This document shows, piece after piece, positions 7,673-15,635 of a stretch of 64,000 nucleotides of DNA. Position numbers and translations under genes: made by a program. Positions within the stretch are counted from its first letter, which is position 1, and each line of letters starts with the position of its first letter. The DNA comes from Alphaproteobacteria bacterium. GTDB lineage: Bacteria; Myxococcota_A; UBA796; CAJQPC01. The notes beneath the pieces were generated by a model. The model searched no databases, was not told where the DNA came from, and saw only the letters and a list, made by a program, of their open reading frames with translations. The DNA is taken from NCBI GenBank assembly GCA_020632795.1, contig JACKEV010000013.1:310001-374000 (forward strand). The letters run 5' to 3'.

Positions 7673-8815
7673 TCACTCGGGGCAGGGCGCGCCGGCAGCG
7701 GCCCAGGTCCGGAAGCGCTCGACCAGCTCAGGGTGGGAGAGGGGAGGGGGCGTGCGGCCGGAGCGCCAGCTCGTGATGAGCAGGTGGTCCTCCTCGACGT
7801 GCGCAGCCAGGTCGGTGGGTGTGCGGTAGCCGTTGACCGTGGGGTCGGTGAGCTGGGCGCACAGCTCAGCCGCGGTGCGGCCCTGGAAGCCCATCTCTGC
7901 GGGGGGCATGTTCCACAGCGAGTCCGCCGGGGGCAGCGGGGCCTGGCCGTCGCCCACCGGGGCCACGGCGTGGCAGGTGCTGCAGTGCTGGCCCTGCTGC
8001 GGGCTGAACCGGGTGATGCCCATGATGTGGGGGGTGCTGGCGTCGGTCTGGAGCGGCGCGTCCCCGGCGGGGTGGCAGTTCATGCAGCGGGGGTGGGTGG
8101 AGACGGCGTGGATATCGGCGAACGCGGCGAGGCCCTCCTCGCGGGAGGCGGTGATCGCCACCGGCTCGGGCTCGGGGAGCGGGGGCCGCAGGGCGCCGAT
8201 GTGGGCGACGAGGAGATCGATGGTGGCGTCGTCCAGGCCGGCGGCGAGGGCCGCCATCTGCTGGCCGTAGGTGTCCTCGGGGTGGGTCCCCCGCTGGCCG
8301 TCGCGGAAGGCCTGGAGCTGGAGGCGCAGGTACGCGGGATCCTGATCGCGCAGCGCGGGGCCGTGGAGCGCGGCCACGCCCTCGGCCGCGGCGCCGTGGC
8401 AGGCGGCGCAGGGGGTGTACGCCTCCGCGCCGCCCTTCACGGCGGGGGTGGGGGGGAGCGCGGGGGGCTGCTGCTTGGAGACGGCCACGGCCAGGGCCTT
8501 GACGGCCTCGTCGTCGCGGAGACCCCGGGCCAGCGCCGCCATGGCGTCGCCGACGCCGTCCACGCCGCCGTCGCGGTGGCCCAGGCGCCAGCCCATGAGC
8601 TGCCGCTCGACGTAGGCGGCGTCCAGCCCGCCGATGCGGGGGGCGTCCAGGGCGGAGCGGCCCTCGCCGCGCAGGCCGTGGCAGCTCACGCAGGCGGCGG
8701 TGGGCTCGACAGCGTGGGTCTCGGGCTCGGCGCGGAGGGGGACACCGAGCGCCAGAGGGGCGGCCATCGCGGCGCCCAGGAGCAGATGGGGGAGTCGAGG
8801 TCGGGGGCCGGGCAT
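7673..8815 (-). CDS. Periplasmic tetrahaem cytochrome c
   Basis: A 380-aa secreted protein with an N-terminal signal peptide (hydrophobic residues about 10-28). Four CxxCH haem-attachment motifs are CVSCH (42-46), CAACH (136-140), CMNCH (244-248) and CSTCH (278-282). The first two sit in tandem class-I/cytochrome c4-like domains with downstream Met ligands (DAMAAL, QQMAAL). The last two lie close together in a distinct C-terminal domain. It is the first gene of a three-gene operon with the two molybdenum hydroxylase subunits. The likely role is to accept electrons from the hydroxylase and pass them to the respiratory chain. AAGG precedes the ATG. Confidence 0.92.
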   Translation of the reverse strand: MPGPRPRLPHLLLGAAMAAPLALGVPLRAEPETHAVEPTAACVSCHGLRGEGRSALDAPRIGGLDAAYVERQLMGWRLGHRDGGVDGVGDAMAALARGLRDDEAVKALAVAVSKQQPPALPPTPAVKGGAEAYTPCAACHGAAAEGVAALHGPALRDQDPAYLRLQLQAFRDGQRGTHPEDTYGQQMAALAAGLDDATIDLLVAHIGALRPPLPEPEPVAITASREEGLAAFADIHAVSTHPRCMNCHPAGDAPLQTDASTPHIMGITRFSPQQGQHCSTCHAVAPVGDGQAPLPPADSLWNMPPAEMGFQGRTAAELCAQLTDPTVNGYRTPTDLAAHVEEDHLLITSWRSGRTPPPLSHPELVERFRTWAAAGAPCPE

Positions 8816-8922
8816 ACACCTTCCGGGAGCGGAGCGGGAAGGCAGCCTATCACCCGGAGGCGGAATACCGGGTTGCCGATGGCGCCGATCCTGGAGGGGG
8901 TGGCGCGATCGGCGAGCCCCGC

Positions 8923-10392
8923 TCAGCGCGCCGGCATCGCCATGAACAGGCCGTGGTGCGCCACGACCTCCATCTCCTCGCGGAGCGTACCGGCAGCGTG
9001 CTGCTCGGCGACCCGCGCCCAGAAGGCGTCACCCCCCGACAGCGCGCGATCGGCCAGGTGGGGGTCGCGGACCGCCATCAGCAGGCGCTCGCCATCTCGG
9101 GCCGCGATGGCCTCGTCGATGAGGGTCATGAGCGCCTCCGGGCTGCTGCGGTCGGGCAGGCCCGCCAGAGGTGCGGGGGTCCAGCCCACGTCCAGCGTGG
9201 CCTGGGAGCGGCAGGAGGCGCTGCAGGCGTAGGCGGTCTCCAGGTGCATGACCACCAGGCGCTCGTTGTCGCCGTCGCTGTCGATGACGTCTGGGACCAG
9301 GATCTCGTGGAGCTGGGTGAACATCTTGTCGGTCCACCAGCCGCAGGTGTGGTCCACGGCGTCGGGCAGCTCGGCGGCGCTGGCGGGACTCGCGGGCTCC
9401 GGCCCCTTCTTGATGCCGCAGGCGCGGACCTGATCGGGGCGCGCGGGGGTCCAGGTCATGGGCGAGGTGGCGCCGGGCGGGGCGTGGCGGCAGGACAGCG
9501 CCGCGCGGTCCAGCGCGTCGGTGGGCCGCACGAGGCCGAGGAGGGCGGCCTCCAGGCCCTTGAAGGTGAGGGAGGCGCGCTGCTCGTCGCTGGCGTTCCG
9601 GTGTACGTACAGCCCCCAGCCCAGGCTGGCCCGATAGCGGCTGAGCGCGCCGGTGCGCAGGGCCTGCTCAGCGGCCTGCTCGGAGGTCTCCCCCCAGCCC
9701 TGGCCCAGCGGCTCGGGGCGGCCCGTGGGGGTCGGGGACAGCGCATCGCAGGTGTAGAGGCCGGGCTCTTCAGGGGGCGCCGTTCGCTTGGACTGGATCA
9801 GCTCGGCCTCCGAGGCGGTCCAGCAGTCCATGAGGGAGGCGCTGGCCTCGGTCCAGGCGGCGGTCAGCCTGGCGCGGTGCTGGTCGTGCGGCGTCATCAC
9901 CATCTCGAAGGCGGCGCTCAGGACGCGGGTCCGGAACGGCGTCAGGCAGGCCCGGCGGCGCGCGGCCTCCAGAGCGTGAGCGGGGTGGACCCGGACCACG
10001 GTCTCCGGCTCGCCCGCGCTCCAGGTGGCCTGCCAGGACCTCTTCGGGCGCAGGCTGCGGTCGTCGGGGCCGCAGGCGGCCTCGCCCAGGCTGGCCGCGT
10101 GCACGTACAGGGGGGCCGAGGGGGTCGGCGACATGGCCATCGCCGCGTAGACGCCCTCCGGCTCCCCCAAGGGGAAGAGGTCGGCCCAGAGCGAGCCGCC
10201 GCGCTGCAGCTCGGCCAGCAGCGCGGCGTCGTCCTCCAGGGCGTCGCGGGCTCGGGCCTCGCTCGGGCCCCAGGCCTGGAGCGTCCAGGTCCCGGCCGGG
10301 GTGGTGAGGGCGGCCTCGCAGCGGGCCAGATTGACGGCCGCGCGGGCGGAGTCCGCCGGAGGGCTGTTCAGCAGCAGGGCGAGCAGGAGCAT
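8923..10392 (-). CDS. Secreted hypothetical protein, Cys-rich
   Basis: A 489-aa protein of no recognised family. The ATG at 10392 is preceded by a good GGAGG site. Residues 1-18 (MLLLALLLNSPPADSARA) form a short signal peptide, so it is probably periplasmic. About a dozen Cys are spread through the chain in single positions, suggesting disulphides. Sequence-level features include a probable beta-rich middle region and a short DSDGDNE stretch near residue 365. It lies 76 bases downstream of gmhB on the same strand and may be read through from the heptose genes. Nothing shows that it shares their function. Confidence 0.7.
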   Translation of the reverse strand: MLLLALLLNSPPADSARAAVNLARCEAALTTPAGTWTLQAWGPSEARARDALEDDAALLAELQRGGSLWADLFPLGEPEGVYAAMAMSPTPSAPLYVHAASLGEAACGPDDRSLRPKRSWQATWSAGEPETVVRVHPAHALEAARRRACLTPFRTRVLSAAFEMVMTPHDQHRARLTAAWTEASASLMDCWTASEAELIQSKRTAPPEEPGLYTCDALSPTPTGRPEPLGQGWGETSEQAAEQALRTGALSRYRASLGWGLYVHRNASDEQRASLTFKGLEAALLGLVRPTDALDRAALSCRHAPPGATSPMTWTPARPDQVRACGIKKGPEPASPASAAELPDAVDHTCGWWTDKMFTQLHEILVPDVIDSDGDNERLVVMHLETAYACSASCRSQATLDVGWTPAPLAGLPDRSSPEALMTLIDEAIAARDGERLLMAVRDPHLADRALSGGDAFWARVAEQHAAGTLREEMEVVAHHGLFMAMPAR

Positions 10393-10468
10393 CTTGCCTC
10401 CGGGAGAGAGGCAAGGGTACCGGACAACCATGGAATCGGAGAAGTGCACGCGGGCCGGGCTGCGCGGA

Positions 10469-11035
10469 TCAGCCGAAACCCGGGGCACCTCGCCTCGCCA
10501 CCGCCAGAGCGCGGGACGCCGCCAGCAGATCGTCGAACACGCCCGCCGTCGCCAACCCCTGCTGCCGCGCCTCCGGCTCGCAGGTCGCTCCCTTGCCGGT
10601 GCGGACCAGCGCGGCCCGCACGCCGGCCGCCCGCGCGGCGGTCAGGTCCCGGATCGCGTCCCCGATGAGCAGGGCCGCCTCGGGGCGCTCCCCCAGCAGG
10701 TCCAGCAGGCCGAGGAGCAGGCCGGGCCGTGGCTTTCGACAGGTGCAGCCCGCCCAGGGGGCGTGGGGACAGGCTCGGATGGCGGCGAAGTGGACCCCGC
10801 GCGCCGCCGCCTCCGCGGACATGCGGGCGTGCACCGCGTCCAGCGCCGCGCCGGTCATGAGCCCCCGCCCCACGCCGCTCTGGTTGGTGGCCACGGCCAG
10901 CCGCCACCCGGCCTCCTGGAACACCCCCAGCGCAACCAGGCTCCCCGGCAGCCAGCGCCACTGCGCCGGGCGGCGCACGTAGCGCTCGGGGGACTCTGCG
11001 TTCAGCACGCCGTCCCGATCCAGGATGAGCAGCAC
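10469..11035 (-). CDS. gmhB: D-glycero-beta-D-manno-heptose-1,7-bisphosphate 7-phosphatase
   Basis: A 188-aa HAD-superfamily phosphatase that removes the 7-phosphate from heptose bisphosphate in ADP-heptose synthesis. Motifs seen are DRDGVLN (nucleophile and acid Asp, residues 6-12), ATNQSGVGRG (motif II), a zinc-binding CPHAPWAGCTC cluster typical of GmhB, KPRPG (motif III Lys) and GDAIRDL (motif IV). The start is GTG at 11035, two bases after the hldA stop. Length and motifs match the family. It belongs to the gmhA-hldA-gmhB operon and acts in the cytoplasm. Confidence 0.93.
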   Translation of the reverse strand: MLLILDRDGVLNAESPERYVRRPAQWRWLPGSLVALGVFQEAGWRLAVATNQSGVGRGLMTGAALDAVHARMSAEAAARGVHFAAIRACPHAPWAGCTCRKPRPGLLLGLLDLLGERPEAALLIGDAIRDLTAARAAGVRAALVRTGKGATCEPEARQQGLATAGVFDDLLAASRALAVARRGAPGFG

Positions 11036-11037
11036 GG

Positions 11038-11982
11038 TCAGCCGCCCTTGCCCGCGCACCGCCAGGCGCTCAGGCGCCCCCGATCGATCGGGACCGTGCC
11101 GGGCTGCTCCACCACCACGGCCGCCGCCAGGCTGGCCCGCCGCGCCGCGTGGTCCAGGCGCGCGCCCCGCCCCAGCTCCACTGCCAGGGTGGCCGTGACC
11201 GTGTCCCCCGCGCCGTTGGGGTCGACCGCGCGGGTGGCGGCGGGGAGGTGCACGGCCCCGCCGTCTCGCAGCAGGCTCATGCCCGAGGCGCCTCGGGTGA
11301 CCACCAGGGCCTGGAGGCCCAGGCGACGGCGCAGCGGGTCGAGCCGCGCCGCGATGTCGGCGTCGCGATCCGCGATGGGCGCGCCCAGGGCAGCCTCGCA
11401 CTCGCCGAGGTTGGGCACGAGCGCGGTCGCGCCCGCGTAGCCCGCCCACTCCGCCACCTTGGGGTCGACGACCGCGGGCCTGGCGCCGCGCGCCGCCAGG
11501 ATCGCCGCCGCCCGGGAGCTCTGGAGCACCCCCTTGGCGTAGTCGGACAGGACGACGACCTCCGCCCAGGCCAGCGCCTCTCGCCAGGCCCGGTCCAGCG
11601 CCTGCGCCTCGGGGCCGGCGAGCGGCGCGGCCCGCTCCCGGTCCAGCCGGAGCCGAAGCGAGCCGCCCTCCATCAGCCGGCACTTCAGGGTGGTGGGGCG
11701 GCGGACCCGCACGAGGTCGAGGTCGACCCCGCGGCCCCGGAGCAGCGCCACCACCCGCTCGCCCTCGACGTCCTCCCCGACGGCGCCGACGAGCCGACAG
11801 GGCGCCCCCAGCCCCACCACGTTGCAGGCCACGTTCGCCGCGCCGCCGGGCGCCTCCCGGTGGTCGTGGACGCGGAAGATCGGCGCCCCGAAGGCGGGCT
11901 CCCGACCCTCCGTCGCGCCGCGCAGCTCCCGGTCCAGCATGACGTCACCGACCACGAGGACCCGGGGGAGGCGCGCGCTCAC
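11038..11982 (-). CDS. hldA: D-glycero-beta-D-manno-heptose-7-phosphate kinase (HldA / RfaE domain I)
   Basis: A 314-aa PfkB-family sugar kinase phosphorylating heptose 7-phosphate at O1. The N-terminal VVGDVMLDRELRG, the APGGAANVACNV substrate loop, the TTLKCRLM strand and the C-terminal DPNGAGDT motif (anion hole with catalytic Asp) are all present; the last is the family's GAGD signature. There is no adenylyltransferase domain. That half is a separate gene, hldC, at 14615-15112, so the HldE enzyme of enterobacteria is split here. The start is GTG, overlapping the gmhA stop by 4 bases (GTGA). Confidence 0.92.
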   Translation of the reverse strand: MSARLPRVLVVGDVMLDRELRGATEGREPAFGAPIFRVHDHREAPGGAANVACNVVGLGAPCRLVGAVGEDVEGERVVALLRGRGVDLDLVRVRRPTTLKCRLMEGGSLRLRLDRERAAPLAGPEAQALDRAWREALAWAEVVVLSDYAKGVLQSSRAAAILAARGARPAVVDPKVAEWAGYAGATALVPNLGECEAALGAPIADRDADIAARLDPLRRRLGLQALVVTRGASGMSLLRDGGAVHLPAATRAVDPNGAGDTVTATLAVELGRGARLDHAARRASLAAAVVVEQPGTVPIDRGRLSAWRCAGKGG

Positions 11983-12542
11983 AGGCGCAGGGCGCGCTCG
12001 AGCTGCGCGCAGAGCACGTGACCCAGGAAGCCGTGCGCCTCCTGGATCCGGGCGGTCTCGGTGGAGGGCACCGCGAGGACCCGGTCAGTGAGCAGCGCGC
12101 TGAGCAGGTTGGGCGCGCGCCCGGTCATGCCCCAGCAGACGCAGCCCCGCTCGGCCCCGGCGGCCACCGCTCGCAGGACGTTGGGGCTGCTTCCGCTGGT
12201 GGACAGCGCCAAAAGGAGGTCTCCGGGCCGGGCGAGGGCCTCCACCTGCCGCGCGAACACCCGGTCGTAGCCGAGGTCGTTGGCCACGGCGGTCAGCACG
12301 GCGGTGTCGGAGGACAGGGCGAGGGCGGGCAGAGCGCGCCGATCGGCGGCGAAGCGCCCGACCAGCTCCGCCGCCAGGTGCTGGGCGTCCGCTGCAGAGC
12401 CCCCGTTGCCGAAGACGAGGAGCTGGCCTCCGGCCTCGATGGCCCGGGTCGCCTCGTCGATGAGCGCGTCCAGGCGAGGCTGGAGATCCATCAGGCGCGA
12501 GAACAGATGCTGGTGCGCTTCCAGGTGCTGGCGGAGAGACAC
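11979..12542 (-). CDS. gmhA: Phosphoheptose isomerase (sedoheptulose-7-phosphate isomerase)
   Basis: A 187-aa SIS-domain protein converting sedoheptulose 7-phosphate to D-glycero-manno-heptose 7-phosphate, the first step of ADP-heptose synthesis. Typical features are FGNGGSAADAQHLAAELVGRF (residues 44 onward), LSTSGSSPNVL (sugar-phosphate loop) and a C-terminal IQEAHGFLGHVLC helix with the metal-binding Gln/His. The start is GTG at 12542, with only a weak AAGG site. It leads the minus-strand heptose operon and diverges from the FAD oxidoreductase gene across a very short intergenic gap. Confidence 0.95.
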   Translation of the reverse strand: MSLRQHLEAHQHLFSRLMDLQPRLDALIDEATRAIEAGGQLLVFGNGGSAADAQHLAAELVGRFAADRRALPALALSSDTAVLTAVANDLGYDRVFARQVEALARPGDLLLALSTSGSSPNVLRAVAAGAERGCVCWGMTGRAPNLLSALLTDRVLAVPSTETARIQEAHGFLGHVLCAQLERALRL

Positions 12543-12561
12543 GTCGTCGTGACCTTCAGAG

Positions 12562-13824
12562 GTGTGGTGCGGTCAACGAGGCGCGAGCTCATCCCGCCGT
12601 ATAGTCTCACACGAACCCACGCCCGACGGACTGACGCCCCCCTTCCACGCCCCTCCCCGAGCCGGTCCTGCGCTGGAGGTCGACCTGCTCATCGTCGGCG
12701 CCGGGGTCGCGGGACTCTGGCTCCACGCCGCCCTGACACGCCTGGGCTGGTCGGCGCTGGTCCTGGAGCGCGACCGGGTGGGCGGCGGGCAGACCCTGTT
12801 CGCCCAGGGCATCCTGCACAGCGGCGCGAAGTACGGCCTGGGCGCCGCGCCGCCCCCGCCTGCCTACCGGAGGGCGCTGGCGCTGTGGGAGGAGGCGCTG
12901 TCCGGCCAGGGCCTGGTCCCGCTCGATGACGTCCCGGTGGCGCGCGGCGCCCGCTGGATGTGGCCGGTGGACCAGGCCGGGCGGGCGCGCCTGCAGCAGC
13001 TCGCCCAGCTCGACCCTCTCCTTTCGCGGGCCGAGCGTCCCTACCCCCCAGCGCTGCGGCGGGCGGAGGGGCTCTACCGCCTGGCGGAGCCCTCGCTCGA
13101 CGTGGGCGCCCTGATCCGGACCCTCGCGCACCGCGCCGTGCCGCGGCTCGTCCACCTCGACCCCCTCGACGCGGCGTGGCAGCTCGGCGAGGGCGGGCGG
13201 TGCCGCCTGACCTGGCGCGCGCCGGCCCTTCGCGTGGACGCGCGGCGCCTGATCCTCTGCGGGGGCGCCGGGAACGCGGCGCTGAGCGAGCGGCTCACCG
13301 GCGGCCCCCGGACCCAGCGCCGCCCCCTGCACATGGTGATGCTCCGGGCGTCGTCGCTGCCGGCGCTGAGCCTGCACGTCGTCGACGCGGGGGACGGGCC
13401 CGTGCTCACGCTGACGACGCACCTCGACGGCGACGGCGAGCGGGTGTGGTACCTCGGGGGTGGGCTGGCCGAGCGGGGGGTCGCTCGAAGCCCGGCGGCG
13501 CAGATCGCGGAGGCGCGTCGCCTGCTCGGGGCGCTCTTCCCCGACCTCGATCTGGGGGGCGCGCGGTGGGAGACCCTGCGCGTGGACCGGGCCGAGCGGT
13601 GGCAGGCGGACGGGCGGCGCCCGGCGGGGCCGGACCTCGTGGCGCACCCCCAGGCGCTGGTGGGCTGGCCGACCAAGCTCACGCTGACCCCGCTGCTGGG
13701 TAAGCAGGTCGTGGAGGCGCTGGCGGCCGAAGGGCTCCGGCCCTCTGCTCCGCTGGCGGACGAGGCCTTGAGGGGCCTGCCCCAGCCGCCGCCCGGCGCG
13801 CCGCCCTGGCGGAGGGCGGGATGA
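12562..13824 (+). CDS. FAD-dependent oxidoreductase (DAO/glycine-oxidase-like)
   Basis: Up to 420 aa. The Rossmann FAD motif VDLLIVGAGVAGLWL begins near residue 41 of the longest frame, followed by the LERDRVGGGQT stretch usual in D-amino-acid-oxidase-like enzymes. RLILCGGAGN corresponds to the second FAD-contact strand. The start is uncertain. The first 38 residues of the long frame look non-conserved, and a -10-like TATAGT at 12600-12605 lies inside it. The gene overlaps the aldo/keto reductase start by 4 bases (ATGA), and that gene overlaps hldC the same way. The oxidoreductases are therefore wired into heptose nucleotide synthesis. The substrate is unknown; a sugar or cyclitol derivative is plausible. 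Confidence 0.8.
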   Translation: MWCGQRGASSSRRIVSHEPTPDGLTPPFHAPPRAGPALEVDLLIVGAGVAGLWLHAALTRLGWSALVLERDRVGGGQTLFAQGILHSGAKYGLGAAPPPPAYRRALALWEEALSGQGLVPLDDVPVARGARWMWPVDQAGRARLQQLAQLDPLLSRAERPYPPALRRAEGLYRLAEPSLDVGALIRTLAHRAVPRLVHLDPLDAAWQLGEGGRCRLTWRAPALRVDARRLILCGGAGNAALSERLTGGPRTQRRPLHMVMLRASSLPALSLHVVDAGDGPVLTLTTHLDGDGERVWYLGGGLAERGVARSPAAQIAEARRLLGALFPDLDLGGARWETLRVDRAERWQADGRRPAGPDLVAHPQALVGWPTKLTLTPLLGKQVVEALAAEGLRPSAPLADEALRGLPQPPPGAPPWRRAG

Positions 13825-14618
13825 AGCGCCGTCCGCTGGGCAGCACCGGCCTGGAGGTCGCCCCTGTGGCGCTGGGGACGGTCAAGCTCGGCCGCAACCG
13901 AGGCGTCAAGTATCCCCATGCCTTCGAGATCCCGGACGACAAGCAGGCCACGAGGCTGCTGGACGCGGCGTCTTCGCTGGGCATCAACCTGCTGGACACC
14001 GCCCCGGCCTATGGCGGAAGCGAGGCCCGCTTGGGGGCGCTGCTGGCCGGGCGCCGCGAGCGCTTCCTGATCTCGACCAAGGTCGGGGAGCGCTTCGACG
14101 GCGCCCGCTCCCGCTTCGACTTCACGCCGGAGGCCATCGCCGCCAGCGTGCGCCGCTCCCTCCAGCGCCTGCGCACCGATCGGCTCGACCTGGTGCTGGT
14201 CCACTCGGACGGCCGGGATCTCGAGCTGATCACGACGCACGGGGTCTTCGATGCGCTGCGGGAGCTGGTCGCCCGGGGCCTGGTGCGCGCCTACGGCATG
14301 TCCTGCAAGACCCTGGACGGAGGGCGACGCGCCGTCGAGGAGGCCCACGCGGCGATGGTGCCGTTCAGCCGGGCGGATCCACGGCATGGCCCGGTGCTGG
14401 AGCGGGCCGCGCAGCTCGGGCGCCCCGTCCTGGTGAAGAAGGTCTTCGACAGCGGCCACCTGCTCGCGTCCGACAACACGGCCGAGCGGCTGCAGAGCGC
14501 GCTTCGACCCGCGCTGCGCCACCCCGGGGTCGCCGCCGTGGTGATCGGGACCTGCGACGTCACGCACCTCACCGCCGACGTGGAGGCCGCCCGCGCGGTC
14601 CTGGAGGAGCCCTCATGA
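13821..14618 (+). CDS. Aldo/keto reductase
   Basis: A 265-aa TIM-barrel NAD(P)H-dependent oxidoreductase. The start RRPLGSTGLEVAPVALGT, the catalytic Asp/Tyr strand LLDTAPAYGGSEARLG (D and Y of the tetrad) and the following catalytic Lys strand ISTKVGERF are clear, as is the HSDGRD strand that carries the position of the catalytic His. It is slightly shorter than usual (about 280-320 aa). The ATGA overlaps at both ends place it between the FAD oxidoreductase and hldC in one operon. A role in making or modifying a heptose-derived sugar is an inference from that linkage. Confidence 0.88.
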   Translation: MKRRPLGSTGLEVAPVALGTVKLGRNRGVKYPHAFEIPDDKQATRLLDAASSLGINLLDTAPAYGGSEARLGALLAGRRERFLISTKVGERFDGARSRFDFTPEAIAASVRRSLQRLRTDRLDLVLVHSDGRDLELITTHGVFDALRELVARGLVRAYGMSCKTLDGGRRAVEEAHAAMVPFSRADPRHGPVLERAAQLGRPVLVKKVFDSGHLLASDNTAERLQSALRPALRHPGVAAVVIGTCDVTHLTADVEAARAVLEEPS

Positions 14619-15112
14619 GCGAGAAGATCCTGGACCGAGCGACCCTGCTGGCCCGCGTGGCCGAGGCGCGCGCGTCGGGGAAGCGCGTCGCGCTGACCAA
14701 CGGCGTGTTCGACCTGCTGCACGTCGGGCATGTGCGCTCCATCCGCGCCGCCGCCAGGCTGGCGGACGTGCTCATCGTGGCCCTGAACGCGGACGCCAGC
14801 GTCCGGCAGCTCAAGGGGCCCGGCCGGCCCATCGTCTCGGAGCGGCACCGCGCGGAGGTCATCGCCGCGCTGGAGGGCGTGACCTGGGTGACCCTCTTCG
14901 ACGAGGTGGACGTCGCCCCCCTGCTGCGCGCGGTCCGACCGGACATCCACGCCAAGGGCGCCGACTACCGGGGCCAGCCGATGCGCGAGCCGAGCTGCGT
15001 CGAGGACTGGGGGGGCCGGTTCGTGCTGGTGGGCGGGGGGCCCGACTCCACCACCGCGATGATCGCCCGCGCCGCAGCGTCCCTGGCCCAGGACGTCAAC
15101 GACGCCAGGTGA
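14615..15112 (+). CDS. hldC: D-glycero-beta-D-manno-heptose 1-phosphate adenylyltransferase (HldC / RfaE domain II)
   Basis: A 165-aa nucleotidyltransferase of the cytidylyltransferase-like fold that adenylates heptose 1-phosphate. The TNGVFDLLHVGHV motif carries HxGH (the ATP-binding signature). VALNADASVRQLKGPGRPI and RAVRPDIHAKGADY are highly typical of RfaE domain II. The enzyme completes the set with gmhA, hldA and gmhB, giving ADP-D-glycero-heptose. No hldD epimerase is in the window. The last 17 bases overlap the end of the convergent outer-membrane protein gene. A broken copy of the middle of a related gene lies at 20126-20239. Confidence 0.95.
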   Translation: MSEKILDRATLLARVAEARASGKRVALTNGVFDLLHVGHVRSIRAAARLADVLIVALNADASVRQLKGPGRPIVSERHRAEVIAALEGVTWVTLFDEVDVAPLLRAVRPDIHAKGADYRGQPMREPSCVEDWGGRFVLVGGGPDSTTAMIARAAASLAQDVNDAR

Positions 15113-15635
15113 GCCCGACCTGCACGTCCACGGCGTTCCGCAGGGCCAGGTTCCGGTCCGGGATCCGCCAGATCAGCGTCGGCCGCGCGTACAGCATCAG
15201 CGGGGCCTTCGTCCTCCGGGACAGGTCGTAGCCCGCGCCCAGGAACACGCTGGGGGCGAAGGCCGGTCGGACGCGCAGGGCCTCCGCGCTCGACGCCACG
15301 CCGTCCTCGAAGGTCCAGGTCGTCTCGGTGGAGGCGTAGACCTCGCCGGCCGCCCCCAGGCCCGTCTCGACCATCGCGCCGAAGGGCGCGGTCCAGCGCG
15401 TCCCGTAGCGCAGGTTGAGCATCCCCCCGGCCTGCGCGCCGGCCTCGCGGTAGCCTTCGAGCCCCAGGGTCGAGAAGACCGTGAAGCGCTCGGCCTCGGC
15501 GAGGTGAAGCTCCACCCCCAGGTGGGCGCCGGGGTTCGTCAGCCCGTAGGCGGAGTATCCCCCGAAGAGGTCGGCGGCGCGGGCGCTCGTCGGGGCGAGC
15601 AGGGCGCACAGGGCCAGGGCGATCGGGGTCCGCAT
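15096..15635 (-). CDS. Outer-membrane beta-barrel-like secreted protein
   Basis: A 179-aa protein with a clear signal peptide (MRTPIALALCALLAPTSARA, cleavage near residue 20). The mature part is a run of short amphipathic strands with alternating polar and aromatic/aliphatic residues, ending in a strand (VDVQVGLTWRR) that loosely fits an outer-membrane barrel terminus. No family is named. The ATG overlaps the stop of the lipase-like gene (TGATG), so the two are co-translated. It is convergent with hldC and shares its last bases. Confidence 0.7.
   Translation of the reverse strand: MRTPIALALCALLAPTSARAADLFGGYSAYGLTNPGAHLGVELHLAEAERFTVFSTLGLEGYREAGAQAGGMLNLRYGTRWTAPFGAMVETGLGAAGEVYASTETTWTFEDGVASSAEALRVRPAFAPSVFLGAGYDLSRRTKAPLMLYARPTLIWRIPDRNLALRNAVDVQVGLTWRR

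Noticed and set aside
7733..9232. 499-codon plus-strand frame opposite the cytochrome gene
   Set aside because: Low-complexity Gly/Arg/Val composition with no start site or motif. The minus-strand frame has four CxxCH motifs.
12600..12605. TATAGT as a promoter for the FAD oxidoreductase gene
   Set aside because: It would lie inside the only ATG-initiated frame, and no better downstream start is visible. It is mentioned only as a doubt about the start.
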